Source: Candidatus Thorarchaeota archaeon
GTDB lineage: Archaea > Asgardarchaeota > Thorarchaeia > Thorarchaeales > Thorarchaeaceae
NCBI GenBank assembly: GCA_016839245.1
Contig: JAEOUN010000022.1
Span: forward strand, 1 to 30,269
DNA: 30,269 bases
Direction: 5' to 3'
Below the pieces are notes generated by a model. It saw nothing but the letters and a program-made list of their open reading frames with translations. It was not told the origin of the DNA and did not search any database. Of the stretch, positions 15,920-25,119 are shown one piece after another. The position numbers and the translations under genes were made by a program. The first letter of the stretch is position 1, and every line of letters begins with the position of its first letter.

Positions 15920-16423
15920 TCAAAAGTCTGAAAGATATTCAAATCCCGATTCATCGTGCAATGAATCCAAGTCTGAATCTTCACGAACCCATTCTTTTAG
16001 AGATTTATCAGTTTCAAGAGCAGCTGTGAGATAATCCATAGCTTCCTGTTTTCGCCCCAGTAGTGCATTATAGCATGCAAGGTTATAGTAGGCTAAGCTG
16101 AATTCTTTATCCCCAATTTCAACACTTAGGGCGTTTTCTGTAGCCTCGATTGCAGCTTCATAATTCTCAAGATCTCTCTGTGCATGGCCGAGATATAACC
16201 AAGGCCAAAACTCATCAGGTTCAATTTCAGCTGCATTCTGGAATGCATCAGCCGCATCTTCATACTCTTGTTTTCGTGTCAAAATATGACCAAGCTGACA
16301 CCAGAGCTGCCATGAGTCCTCATATCTCTCTAATGAATCTCGAACAAGGTCTTCAGCATCCGCAATCCGGTCACTTTCACGAAGTTCTTCAACTCTTTTC
16401 ACTATTTCATCGATTTCGTTCAA
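15920..16423 (-). CDS. TPR-repeat protein
   Basis: A 167-aa soluble protein built of tetratricopeptide repeats. Recognisable units are SWQLWCQLGHILTRKQEYED, DEFWPWLYLGHAQRDLENYE and LAYYNLACYNALLGRKQEAM, with the usual W/L-G-A-x(n)-Y/E-A positions. An N-terminal helix and a C-terminal helix (LKEWVREDSDLDSL) cap them. This looks like three to four repeats. It should serve as a binding platform; the partner is unknown. The start is TTG with GGTG about 5 nt upstream; a stop lies six codons before it in frame, so no ATG alternative exists. It is flanked by intergenic regions of about 270 and 390 nt, so it is probably a single-gene unit. Confidence 0.85.
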   Translation of the reverse strand: MNEIDEIVKRVEELRESDRIADAEDLVRDSLERYEDSWQLWCQLGHILTRKQEYEDAADAFQNAAEIEPDEFWPWLYLGHAQRDLENYEAAIEATENALSVEIGDKEFSLAYYNLACYNALLGRKQEAMDYLTAALETDKSLKEWVREDSDLDSLHDESGFEYLSDF

Positions 16424-16754
16424 AATGACACCAGCGTTTTATTTTTCAATTCGTCACTTTTGATAAATGCAGTTTAGTTTATACATAATATGGTACTTGT
16501 AGAATAGATTTAGGAATTATCGATTTCGACCTTCAATCTGTTCTTCCTCATATCATGACGTACTCGCCATTCAGCCACCTTATTATCCTAATTTTTGTAC
16601 TTCAATGGCAATCACAAGTTACCACATCGTTATCATTCCAGACAATACCGGATCGTTGTGCATCATATTCTAGACTCTAAGGTCTATTTACTCCAGTTCA
16701 GTATATTTCTCCCTAGATTCAAATTTAGTAACGAAACTCTCGTACATTTAAATT
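16424..16754. other. Non-coding stretch between the TPR gene and amt
   Basis: About 330 nt without a convincing reading frame. On the minus strand it should hold the TPR promoter; a TTATGTATAAAC element lies about 50 nt before the TPR start. The amt terminator-like hairpin borders it on the other side. Nothing else was seen. Confidence 0.4.
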
Positions 16755-16794
16755 AAAAAAGTAGCAGAGGGCGATTACAACCAGTGCAATCGCC
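16755..16794 (-). terminator. Terminator-like hairpin after amt
   Basis: On the minus strand, about 18 nt after the amt stop, a perfect 7-bp inverted repeat GGCGATT / AATCGCC with an 11-nt loop is followed 9 nt later by six T. Confidence 0.6.
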
Positions 16795-16812
16795 TTGACT
16801 CAATCGTAGAAA

Positions 16813-18081
16813 CTAAAGTTTAGCTCCCTCATCTAGGTATGCATCTTCACCAAGCTGTCCCTCATCTAGAGAATTCTCAACAATATCAGTAACTCTGACA
16901 GGAGTTATTTTGTTGATTATGAACAGCATAACATATGTAAAGACGAATGCCCAGACAATAGAGATTGCAACAGCAGCAACCTGTATTCCAAAGAAAGCAA
17001 AGCCTCCTGCAAGAAGACCTTGAGCTCCACTAGCATTTACTGCAGTGGTTGCAAAGACACCAAGAAGAATTACACCAGTTGCGCCACCAATGCCATGTAC
17101 ACCCCAAACATCAAGGGCATCGTCCCAATGTTTCTTGTTTTTAAATGTGATAGCAGCATAGCAAATGATGCCGGCCATTAGACCAATAATGAATGAGGCA
17201 CCAGGAGTGACAAATCCAGCAGCAGGAGTAATTGTTGCTAGACCAGCGACAGCGCCAGTAAGGAATCCTACGAATTTTGGTTTTTTCTCCAGTACCCAAG
17301 CAAGAGCCAACCATGTAGCCCCAGCAACTGATGCTGCAATATCAGTATTAACAAATGCCAATGCAGTAACACTGTTTACAGCCAATTCGCTTCCTGCATT
17401 GAAACCATACCAACCAAACCACAGTAATCCTGTACCCAAGGCAACAAGTGGAATGCTATGCGGGCCTCTGTCCTTAATTGCACGTGGACCTACGAAAAAG
17501 ACCGAAGCTAATGCTGCAAAGCCAGCAATACAGTGGACCACAATACCTCCTGCAAAATCAAGAACACCAAGTTGAGCAAGAAGTCCGCCACCCCAGATCA
17601 TGTGAACAAAGGGGAAGTATACAAAGAACATCCATGCTACAAGGAATATCAGGTATGCTTTGAAATCCACGCGGTTGGCAAAAGCTCCAGTAATCAACGC
17701 AGGAGTAATTATTGCAAACATCATCTGGTATGCAAAAAAGACGTACTCAGGTATCTGACCATTTCCAGTGAAAACATCTGAGGGATCAACACCATTTAAG
17801 AAAGCCTTGTCCAAGTCTCCCAAAATACCAAATGTATCACCGCTAAAACAGAGAGAATATCCTGCTATGAACCAAATTATTGTCACAACAGAGAGAGAAA
17901 CAAAGCTCTGAATCATAATTGTTAGAACGTTTTTCCGACCCACCAGGCCACCATAGAAGAAGGCGAGTCCGGGAGTCATCAGCATTACGAGACTGGTTGC
18001 TAGAAGCATAAATCCCGTGTTACCGGTATCGATCTGCAACATCTGCAGTGCTATTTCTTCAAAACCGACCGTAATAAACAC
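16813..18081 (-). CDS. amt: Amt-family ammonium transporter
   Basis: A 422-aa membrane protein of the Amt/Mep/Rh family that conducts ammonium across the membrane, with the usual 11 helices. Signatures are PGLAFFYGGLVGRKN near the N-terminus, the pore Asp D175 in LDFAGGIVVH, the twin pore histidines H183 and H329 (DVWGVHGIGG), and the HMIWGGGLLAQLG Trp. All pore residues I can check are present. The C-terminal ~30 residues form an acidic cytosolic tail (LDEGQLGEDAYLDEGAKL). No glnK lies next to it, although most archaeal amt genes have one. The frame begins at a GTG (18081). An ATG at 18042 would give MLQIDTGNTGF, closer to the length of other archaeal Amts, so the start is uncertain. Confidence 0.96.
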   Translation of the reverse strand: MFITVGFEEIALQMLQIDTGNTGFMLLATSLVMLMTPGLAFFYGGLVGRKNVLTIMIQSFVSLSVVTIIWFIAGYSLCFSGDTFGILGDLDKAFLNGVDPSDVFTGNGQIPEYVFFAYQMMFAIITPALITGAFANRVDFKAYLIFLVAWMFFVYFPFVHMIWGGGLLAQLGVLDFAGGIVVHCIAGFAALASVFFVGPRAIKDRGPHSIPLVALGTGLLWFGWYGFNAGSELAVNSVTALAFVNTDIAASVAGATWLALAWVLEKKPKFVGFLTGAVAGLATITPAAGFVTPGASFIIGLMAGIICYAAITFKNKKHWDDALDVWGVHGIGGATGVILLGVFATTAVNASGAQGLLAGGFAFFGIQVAAVAISIVWAFVFTYVMLFIINKITPVRVTDIVENSLDEGQLGEDAYLDEGAKL

Positions 18082-18255
18082 CAGTTTCCGTTCGTTATGA
18101 GGGCACTATTTAGATGTTTATTTAGGTGTCAATATTATGTTTAATACATCTGGAAAAAAAATCTAGCCTACCAATATGTCTAGGGGGATCAAGAGTCAAT
18201 TCCGTGTGAAGTAATGAATGCTTCATTAATAATTTAATTAGAGAGTAATGGCCTT

Positions 18256-18292
18256 AAAAAAAAACAGAGAAGAGGAGACATAGTGTCCCCTC
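18256..18292 (-). terminator. Terminator-like hairpin after the large surface protein
   Basis: Eight nt after the stop codon, on the minus strand, GAGGGGACA pairs with TGTCTCCTC around a 3-nt loop (one G-T wobble or mismatch in nine). About 7 nt later there is a run of nine T. Of the hairpins in this window, this is the closest to a classic intrinsic terminator. Confidence 0.72.
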
Positions 18293-18299
18293 ATTCAGT

Positions 18300-21200
18300 C
18301 TAACTCTTTGATCTTTTCATTAAAATGATGATGATAATTGCTACTGCAGAAATACTAGTTCCACCAATAATCAACATCATTGTCAAATAGGGCGGGTTTG
18401 AAATTGTTGTTGTCGGTGTTGTCGTTGTTGTAGTTGTGGTAGTCGTTGTAGCAGCTAAGACCGTAACAGAAACACTATCATAAACGGAATTACTACCAGC
18501 ATCAATCACAATCAATGTCACATTATATACACCAATTGTGAAAGTATCGAGCGAGAATGTGATTGCCTCACTAGATGAATTCCACAGCCCTGAAAGAACT
18601 TCTACTCCATTGACCTCGATTCTATAGGATGCCGGATGTAAATCATCTGGATTCCAAGTCAGTATATGACCAGTGGTACCAGCATAAAATTCCATGTCTA
18701 CAGGTGAGTCTAGTATTGGAGGTATACCATCAACCACAGTCACAAAAATCGTATCTGCAGTCCAACAACCTGCATCATCGTAGACGACACAGGTGTAGTT
18801 ATACTCACCTAGGTTTAGGCCATCGAGAGTTATGTTGATGATTTCAGAAGTCGAGTTCCATGTACCAGAGTAAGTAGAAACGCCCTCTACGAAGACCTCG
18901 TAACTACTCGGTCGTTCATCATCAGGAGTCCAAGACACCCAATGACCACTTGTACCTTCAATATATACCACATCTTCTGGCGAATCAATAGTGGGACATG
19001 CTGAATCTACAACATTGATAGTGATGTAGTCGAATACAGAATTGCCGGCTACATCATATGCGGTGACATTGATTATATGAATTCCAAGTGTAAGAGAATC
19101 GAGGTCCAAAATTGATACATATGGAAATGTATCATCAGTATCAAAGAGAGTTGTGTCAACACGAAATTCAACATAATCAATTCCAGAGCCACCATCATCA
19201 TCAGGAAGAGCTACAACAGGTACATCTCCTTCCACATCGGACATATCTATTGGTTCATTGATGGTTAGAGTCGGATTAACATCATCACCTACAACATAGG
19301 AATACAAGAAACCTCCGTTATCGTCAATGATGCTTGCACCACCAATATCTACTGCAGTCACTTTGAATGAAATAGTAGTTCCATAGGGATACGATGGAAT
19401 TACTGCTGCGTAGAATGTGACCATATCATTTGTTGGAATAGTGGTCCATTCTGTTCCATTATAATAATCAACATAGACCTCTCCAATACCAGGTCTGTCA
19501 TCATGTGCGTAGATATTCACCTGCACATAATCGTAGTACATTGGAGATGCTGGTAAAGTTGAAACACTGTCTATAACAGGTGAAACACCATCAATGAAGT
19601 GCATCTCATCAAAGAGGATTGTAAGGCCGTCATTTGTTCCAACAGACATCCGTAGAATGATCTGATCAATAACCAGATTTGATGAGGGACCAAAGGATGC
19701 TTCATAGTCTGCCGTGAGATTACGTCGAAGGAGATTCCATGTTCCTGTAGTATTGAAAGACTCAACATAGAATGTACGGGAAGTGCTGGCATTCGTAAAA
19801 GGTTGACTAGAACCTGCTCCGAGAAGATAGTTGAAGTATCTACCATCAGAAAACATGACTCGAATCATCGCCCAAGCATTTTCATTACCAATATGATCAA
19901 TGCGCCATGCGAAATTAGTTACGTCACTGGGATTGACTGCAATGTCCTGATAACGAACAATTCCTACTGTGTTCAAATAAGTTCCAGTTAATTTACAGGC
20001 ATAGCTTCCCTGGTATGCATCAGTAGTCTTCAGGATCTGTGTTAGAACACCGTTGTAGTCGTCCCAACCAGCGAAGGGAGTATTAGGATCTTCATACCAG
20101 CCTTCATTCACTTCAAAACCAGGGTCTCCTAAGGGATATGTTATGATCTGGAAGTTATCAACAAGAAGACTGACTGATGCACCGGGAGCCCAATTCGCCA
20201 AATAAAATCCAATATTCCACAATGAAACATTGCTAAATCCTGCAGATGACAAGTATTCATAGAGATCAATCCTTGAATGTTGCCAGACATCCTTAGCTCC
20301 GAATCCAGGCATTTCGTAGGTAAGAGATGTCGTATAATTTTCTGAATGCAGAATATTATCTTGGGTCCCAAAATAGTAATAGTGATAGTAGACACTAGTT
20401 GAATTTCTGAAGTACAAAGAAAGAAATGCATATTGACTACCTCCACCTAAGGATGAATCATTGTATTTCCAATCTATGTCAATATACATCATCCCAGGAG
20501 ATGCTCCAAAGTAACCCCAAGGATAATCCAAGTATCGGTAAAATTGCACAGTACCTGCTCCAGCAGTGAACACTGGTACACTCATATTTACTGAATACGT
20601 CTCGTGAGTGCTATCGGTACTCTGTTCTAAATAACCAGTTGAACCTTCAGTGGAGTCCCAGGGTGACTTCTCTCCAGTCTCAAAATCGCCATTCTCAATC
20701 CAATCAGAATAGATGCCATCTGTCAAGACAACATTGTCAAAGGCAGCACGGACTATCCCATCCATTGCAGTAGGACAATAAGTTCGAAGCCGTACTAACG
20801 TGACATATTGACTGGATGATAGGTCTCCTGCACCCCAGACTGCAATATAGTCTTCTGTTATATTGCGATTAAAGGAATGCCACTCATTGATTGTGTCATC
20901 GAGTATGAAAATAGCATCAATTGAACCGTTTGTAGTTGAAGCACTTCTAGAGAGATAATAGAAAAAGTTACGGTAGGTAGAACCTCCGTCCCAGGTTTGC
21001 ACTTCAATATACACAGCTCCACCATAATCATAGACAGGATTCTGTAACGTATTCCAATCGAGTAGAAGAGAGATCCCCGGTTCAACCAACGCAACTGGAG
21101 ATGAAGGGATATTACTACCCACAGAGCCTGTAGCGCTTGATGTTGTCGAAGCTTCACACTCTACCAAGACTCCATAGTTGCCAGTGACTCCTGGACCGGA

Positions 21201-21482
21201 ATAGTCAAAGACTGCATTGCGATATGTTGATGCAAATGCACTATCATAATCTGCAGGCTTGTTGACATCCCAATTCTCAAAACTAGGATTCTCATTTACA
21301 TTGATCATCAAGTTGCCATCTGAATCAGTTTCATTAGCAACTTGAGGAATATCTTCACGTGTTTCAATGAGCTGAGGAGATGAATCCTCAACCGATATCA
21401 TTACCGGTGAATCAATTTGCAGTATCATCATTCCAAGAAGAAAAAGAGAGAATGCTAATACTAGCGTGCTTTTTCTATTCAA
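18300..21482 (-). CDS. Large secreted surface protein with Ig-like repeats, Thr stalk and C-terminal anchor
   Basis: About 1060 aa. Order: a signal peptide (basic start, then LVLAFSLFLLGMMIL); three jelly-roll, carbohydrate-binding-like modules, each opening with a (N/D)-P/G-x-F-E motif (NPSFENW, NGDFETGE, DPGFEVNEGW); two Ig-like domains (about 640-835); two tandem ~90-aa repeats (about 836-927 and 928-1013) sharing GTxGHxxxWxPDDxxPxSY and SGxWNSxSE; then a Thr stalk (about 1014-1030), one membrane helix (1035-1057) and a basic tail KRSKS. Many N-x-S/T sequons fit glycosylation. It should be displayed on the outer surface, possibly binding glycans. I chose the TTG at 21482 because GGAG lies 9 nt upstream; a TTG at 21488 is only 3 nt from it. 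Confidence 0.85.
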   Translation of the reverse strand: MNRKSTLVLAFSLFLLGMMILQIDSPVMISVEDSSPQLIETREDIPQVANETDSDGNLMINVNENPSFENWDVNKPADYDSAFASTYRNAVFDYSGPGVTGNYGVLVECEASTTSSATGSVGSNIPSSPVALVEPGISLLLDWNTLQNPVYDYGGAVYIEVQTWDGGSTYRNFFYYLSRSASTTNGSIDAIFILDDTINEWHSFNRNITEDYIAVWGAGDLSSSQYVTLVRLRTYCPTAMDGIVRAAFDNVVLTDGIYSDWIENGDFETGEKSPWDSTEGSTGYLEQSTDSTHETYSVNMSVPVFTAGAGTVQFYRYLDYPWGYFGASPGMMYIDIDWKYNDSSLGGGSQYAFLSLYFRNSTSVYYHYYYFGTQDNILHSENYTTSLTYEMPGFGAKDVWQHSRIDLYEYLSSAGFSNVSLWNIGFYLANWAPGASVSLLVDNFQIITYPLGDPGFEVNEGWYEDPNTPFAGWDDYNGVLTQILKTTDAYQGSYACKLTGTYLNTVGIVRYQDIAVNPSDVTNFAWRIDHIGNENAWAMIRVMFSDGRYFNYLLGAGSSQPFTNASTSRTFYVESFNTTGTWNLLRRNLTADYEASFGPSSNLVIDQIILRMSVGTNDGLTILFDEMHFIDGVSPVIDSVSTLPASPMYYDYVQVNIYAHDDRPGIGEVYVDYYNGTEWTTIPTNDMVTFYAAVIPSYPYGTTISFKVTAVDIGGASIIDDNGGFLYSYVVGDDVNPTLTINEPIDMSDVEGDVPVVALPDDDGGSGIDYVEFRVDTTLFDTDDTFPYVSILDLDSLTLGIHIINVTAYDVAGNSVFDYITINVVDSACPTIDSPEDVVYIEGTSGHWVSWTPDDERPSSYEVFVEGVSTYSGTWNSTSEIINITLDGLNLGEYNYTCVVYDDAGCWTADTIFVTVVDGIPPILDSPVDMEFYAGTTGHILTWNPDDLHPASYRIEVNGVEVLSGLWNSSSEAITFSLDTFTIGVYNVTLIVIDAGSNSVYDSVSVTVLAATTTTTTTTTTTPTTTISNPPYLTMMLIIGGTSISAVAIIIIILMKRSKS

Positions 21483-21743
21483 AATCAATCACTCCTAACG
21501 AATTTTATTAATTAGCATCTGCTCAAAATTAAAGAAAACAGCCTTATTATTTATTGCAAAACTAATGAGTTGTTTTAATTAAATTATAAATTAACAAATA
21601 CTCTGCATAATATACGATTCTATGAGGAGTGTTATATGAATATAGAGGGATCTTGCAGAAGTTTGGATATTTGATATTAATAGTTCATGCAAGAATGGAT
21701 TTCAAGAGCACTCCTATTAGAGTGAGATCTACTTGAGATTGTG

Positions 21744-22925
21744 TTACTCATAGGCCATCTCAAAGATTTTCAAAGCCTCTTTTTCTTCAATTCTACTCAA
21801 AGCCCCAATATTCCCAGATTCAGTTGCTTTTTGTGCTAAATATCTTAATTTGTTCTTTTCAACACCTGCATCCTTCAGCTTAACTGGTATTTTTAGGCTT
21901 TTAATGAATTCAGTGATCTTAGAGACACCCTCTTCTGCGGCGTCAGAATCATCCTCGTTGACTACATCGAAGACATTTCTAGCAAAGGCTGCAAACATGT
22001 GAATATATTCTGGTGCATTTTTGATCGTGTACCTCATCCAAGATGGAGTTAATGGAGCCAAAGATACACCGTGAGTCATATCATATAGACTTGATAACTC
22101 ATGACCCATCTTATGTATAGGTAGTTCGAATGTTGCCTTTCCTTTCGCAAATTGATGTCCTGCCAAAGCCATACTGCTAGCCCACATGATATTTGCCCGA
22201 GCGTCATAATCTTCAGGATTTTTCAAGACCAGTGGTGCATTCCTTACTATTGACTTCATTAAACCTTCATTCATTCGGTCCTGGACTTCTGTGGAAGAAT
22301 CAACATTGAAATAACATTCCAACGAATGGTTCAAGGCATCAAAACAACCTGCCATTGAGTGATTCTCAGGGACCGAGTATGTATACGTTGGATCTAAAAT
22401 AGAAAATCGTGGATACAACAAAGAATTGGTAATTGTATGTTTTTTATGGTCACTGCCTACAGTAATTACTCCGACCATATTCAATTCACTCCCGGTTCCA
22501 GCCATAGTCAAGATTGAACCTAAAGGAGCAGCCTCTTTGATTTCTCCCACTCCACCATCCATCAAATCAATGACGCTCCCATTATAACAGACCCCTGCTG
22601 CGATTGCCTTACAGCTATCAATAACGGAACCACCACCAACACCTAGGACAAAGTCTAGATTATTACTTCGATAAAGTTCAATCCCTCTAATTACGTCCTC
22701 AACGCGGGGATTTGGTTTAATCCCGCCACACTCAACAAATTCAATATTACTCTGTTTCAATTCTGCAAGGACAGCTTGATGAATTCCATTTCTTTTGATG
22801 CTTCCGCCACCATATACAAGTAGAATCTTGCTACCACCATTTTCTTTGATTGCAGAGGCCAAATTTTTAATCTGATCTTTACCAAAATAGACTTTTGTAG
22901 GCATGTTATATACGAAATTTTCCAT
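21744..22925 (-). CDS. Iron-containing alcohol dehydrogenase (butanol dehydrogenase/YqhD type)
   Basis: A 393-aa group III alcohol dehydrogenase, which interconverts aldehydes and alcohols with NAD(P)H in the cytosol. The dinucleotide-binding signature is GVGGGSVIDSCKAIAAG (95-111), where the Asp after GGGS is retained. Metal ligands are D196 and H200 in FDALNHSLE, then H271 and H285 in IHKMGHELSSLYDMTHG, with the 14-residue spacing of the YqhD/BDH group. TGSELNMVGVIT is also typical. Full length, with no defects. GGTGG and AGGA lie 6-15 nt before the ATG. It is probably monocistronic, as gaps of more than 250 nt flank it. A role in fermentative alcohol formation or aldehyde detoxification is likely; the substrate is unknown. 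Confidence 0.94.
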   Translation of the reverse strand: MENFVYNMPTKVYFGKDQIKNLASAIKENGGSKILLVYGGGSIKRNGIHQAVLAELKQSNIEFVECGGIKPNPRVEDVIRGIELYRSNNLDFVLGVGGGSVIDSCKAIAAGVCYNGSVIDLMDGGVGEIKEAAPLGSILTMAGTGSELNMVGVITVGSDHKKHTITNSLLYPRFSILDPTYTYSVPENHSMAGCFDALNHSLECYFNVDSSTEVQDRMNEGLMKSIVRNAPLVLKNPEDYDARANIMWASSMALAGHQFAKGKATFELPIHKMGHELSSLYDMTHGVSLAPLTPSWMRYTIKNAPEYIHMFAAFARNVFDVVNEDDSDAAEEGVSKITEFIKSLKIPVKLKDAGVEKNKLRYLAQKATESGNIGALSRIEEKEALKIFEMAYE

Positions 22926-23243
22926 TTTCCTTTTGTTCCACCTTATTTTTTACAAAGATACGTACATAAAATTAGAAGATATGTATTTTGGATACGCCGA
23001 TTTTAATAATAATTTAGAAGAGTGCAAAATACTTGAAAAACTGAATTATCTACTTCATAGCTCCAAATCAAAATGAGAGTATAGAGAATTGAGGACCCAA
23101 GACATCTAATGTTCAATACAATGATTTCATCTCTCATCGCTTATTGCTGCTTTGCCACACGATCCAGATTTACATTCTAACCAACTTAAGACACATTGTA
23201 CTGATAGAATCTTCCTCTTTCTTTTTGACTTTATCAACTTCTA
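22926..23243. other. Non-coding stretch before the alcohol dehydrogenase gene
   Basis: About 318 nt with no convincing coding frame. On the minus strand it holds the alcohol dehydrogenase leader, with an AATTTTATGTACG element about 40-55 nt before the start as a possible TATA box. No hairpin follows the metallo-beta-lactamase stop at 23244. Nothing else was seen. Confidence 0.4.
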
Positions 23244-24158
23244 TTATTGGCAAGGTTTTCCTTGAAAATTATTAACGCCTAAGACACTCACATCTTCATA
23301 GACATTTAATGTACCATCTTTCGTAATCTCAACCATGATATTTCCGCAGGTTGCGGTAGATAATACATTGGTGTGAATTTCGTCTAAGCTCATACTGGTA
23401 ATATGATGTGGAAAACCATACTGACTGTTTTGAGCATGGCTTATTATGGCATATTTTGGATTTAGAACTTCGATTGATTCAAGAGCTGTTCCATGCTTGC
23501 TTCCATGGTGTGCAACCTTCAAAACATTGCATCTCAAAGGATTATGAGACTTGTCAATTTGCACATGTTGGTCAGGATTCTCTGTCTTGACATAACGTGG
23601 AAATTCTTCGACCATCTTACCCCAACTATCCCACTGAGCATCTCCTGCAAGAATGATCGATTTCCCTCCATAATCCAGTTTTAATACGATTGACGCGTTG
23701 TTGATGTTCACGCCATAAGAATCATACCTATTCCGTAGGTATATTGAAGGAGCAAGAACTGTTACCTTTACATCATCATAAGTGATATACATACCAGATG
23801 TGGGGCGCAGAAACAGTGCTCCTGCTTTGTTTACCTCTTCAGTCATATTATCCCAAGTCACTGAGGTGTGCCTGAATCCACTATCCCAGAACTGGTCTAT
23901 CATACCAGAATATTGCTTGATGACACTTCCTAATCCTGCGATATGGTCAAAATGAGGATGAGTCGCAACTACTAATGCAAGTCGTTTGGCTCCGATATTC
24001 CGTAACCAATTCTTTGTTGGTGTAGAGCTCTTGCAATCAATAATTATGTGACCATTGCTATCTGGATTTGGGAGTTGTACAATAATACTATCTCCATCAC
24101 CGACATCCAAGATGAAGATCAAAAGAGACTCGACGTCAGGTGTGATATTTACACTCAC
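23244..24158 (-). CDS. ComEC/Rec2-like metallo-beta-lactamase-fold hydrolase
   Basis: A 304-aa soluble enzyme with the ComEC C-terminal-type metallo-beta-lactamase fold. It opens with FILDVGDGDSIIV, then the metal motif THPHFDH (H67, H69, D71, H72), LAGDAQWDSW, VAHHGSKHGT, and a late SHAQNSQYGFPHH. All the metal ligands expected of the family are visible. There is no membrane domain or DNA-uptake channel, so it is a stand-alone cytosolic version, probably a nuclease or phosphodiesterase. The GTG start overlaps the stop of the preceding gene as GTGA, with GGAGG 8 nt upstream, so the two proteins are translationally coupled. Stand-alone enzymes of this kind are common in conflict and defence gene clusters, but their role there is often unknown. 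Confidence 0.88.
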   Translation of the reverse strand: MSVNITPDVESLLIFILDVGDGDSIIVQLPNPDSNGHIIIDCKSSTPTKNWLRNIGAKRLALVVATHPHFDHIAGLGSVIKQYSGMIDQFWDSGFRHTSVTWDNMTEEVNKAGALFLRPTSGMYITYDDVKVTVLAPSIYLRNRYDSYGVNINNASIVLKLDYGGKSIILAGDAQWDSWGKMVEEFPRYVKTENPDQHVQIDKSHNPLRCNVLKVAHHGSKHGTALESIEVLNPKYAIISHAQNSQYGFPHHITSMSLDEIHTNVLSTATCGNIMVEITKDGTLNVYEDVSVLGVNNFQGKPCQ

Positions 24159-24889
24159 TTGCCCATCCTCCTTTCATGTAAGAATCTACCTTCAAATTTC
24201 AAGAGTTTCTTGTATGATTCTTTTGCCTTTTGTCGCACTAACTCAGTAATATCAAATACTCTATTCTTATACCTAAGGATGACCCGCCCTTCTAGAATTA
24301 GTAAATCATTTTTGGGGAAAAAGTCTTTTGCCTCATCCATTGCTATGATATGTTCAACTTCTTCTATCCAGACTGATGAATCCAGAATATCACTAAATGT
24401 TAATCGTGCTTCTTTGATCTTGTTGGGATTCAAGACAGCTTCAATGATCCGAACCTTCTTTGTTTCTGTAACGCCATCTCTATTAGAGGAATTAGGAATG
24501 GGGACTTCTTTAATAGAATCGATAGTATATCGCCTTAGATATTCCAAGGTATCTTGAATTCCCTTAGGTTCCTCTTGGAAGAATTCTAATTGCTTGGTGT
24601 TAATCACCTTCAGAGATTTATCGAGTGTTACATCTTTTGCAAACTCAATCACACTTGCACCTTTTTTGAACATCTCATCCTCAACGATACTCACGAGACT
24701 CTCTCGAACTTTCACATGATCTGCTTCTTCAACACTAGAAAGTGATCTCTGTAGCTGCTCTATGGCTTGTATCACATATGGCTCAGCCGCTTTGACCTTC
24801 TTTTCAAGACCTCTTATCGACTTCAGAAAGTTTCCTAATTGCTCTTGATTATCAAGAAGGTCATATGTTAACGAATATAATGTTGGCAT
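24155..24889 (-). CDS. Unknown helical protein coupled to the ComEC-like hydrolase
   Basis: A 244-aa soluble protein that I do not recognise. The first ~90 residues are helical with coiled-coil character (LEKKVKAAEPYVIQAIEQLQ). Residues ~95-160 are mixed. The C-terminal ~90 residues look alpha/beta, with ILDSSVWIEEVEHIIAMDE, LLILEGRVILRYKNRVFDIT and a basic helix KAKESYKKLLKFEGRFLHER. No signal peptide or membrane helix. I place the start at the ATG at 24889, which has GAGGGAG 6 nt upstream; a TTG five codons earlier overlaps that site. Its last 4 nt overlap the hydrolase start. Strict coupling suggests the two proteins form a complex or act as sensor and enzyme. Confidence 0.75.
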   Translation of the reverse strand: MPTLYSLTYDLLDNQEQLGNFLKSIRGLEKKVKAAEPYVIQAIEQLQRSLSSVEEADHVKVRESLVSIVEDEMFKKGASVIEFAKDVTLDKSLKVINTKQLEFFQEEPKGIQDTLEYLRRYTIDSIKEVPIPNSSNRDGVTETKKVRIIEAVLNPNKIKEARLTFSDILDSSVWIEEVEHIIAMDEAKDFFPKNDLLILEGRVILRYKNRVFDITELVRQKAKESYKKLLKFEGRFLHERRMGK

Positions 24890-25083
24890 ATGAGACTCCC
24901 TCAATAGATAATGGTATATCTTCTATTTATATATTTCATAATTTGAACAAATACAAAAGATTCAATGAAAATCAACAGGATAGCCAATTTCCACATATTT
25001 TGTGATGACCTGTATTGCCCTTTTCACTTCACCCAGCGACTATGAAGGTAATGACGACTTCGTCCTGACGCAATTCCATCCAG

Positions 25084-25110
25084 ATCAATTTCCTAGGATT
25101 GGAAATTGAT
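25084..25110 (-). repeat. Perfect 10-bp inverted repeat after the four-helix gene
   Basis: ATCAATTTCC and GGAAATTGAT face each other across 7 nt, starting 10 nt after the stop codon at 25120. The position fits a 3'-end stem-loop, but no T-run follows on the minus strand. It could instead be a binding site. Confidence 0.5.
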
Positions 25111-25119
25111 TCCTCAGCA

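Noticed and set aside
17165..17781. Plus-strand open frames inside amt
   Set aside because: They are antisense shadows. The minus-strand frame has a full set of Amt pore residues; the plus-strand ones show Pro/Ala-rich nonsense and no homology.
10300..24158. The two metallo-beta-lactamase-fold genes as recent duplicates
   Set aside because: They belong to different subtypes (UlaG-like exported versus ComEC-like cytosolic) and share little beyond the metal motif.
24048..24557. 169-codon plus-strand frame across the hydrolase and unknown genes
   Set aside because: It lies opposite two coupled genes with good ribosome sites, and its translation has no domain-like pattern.
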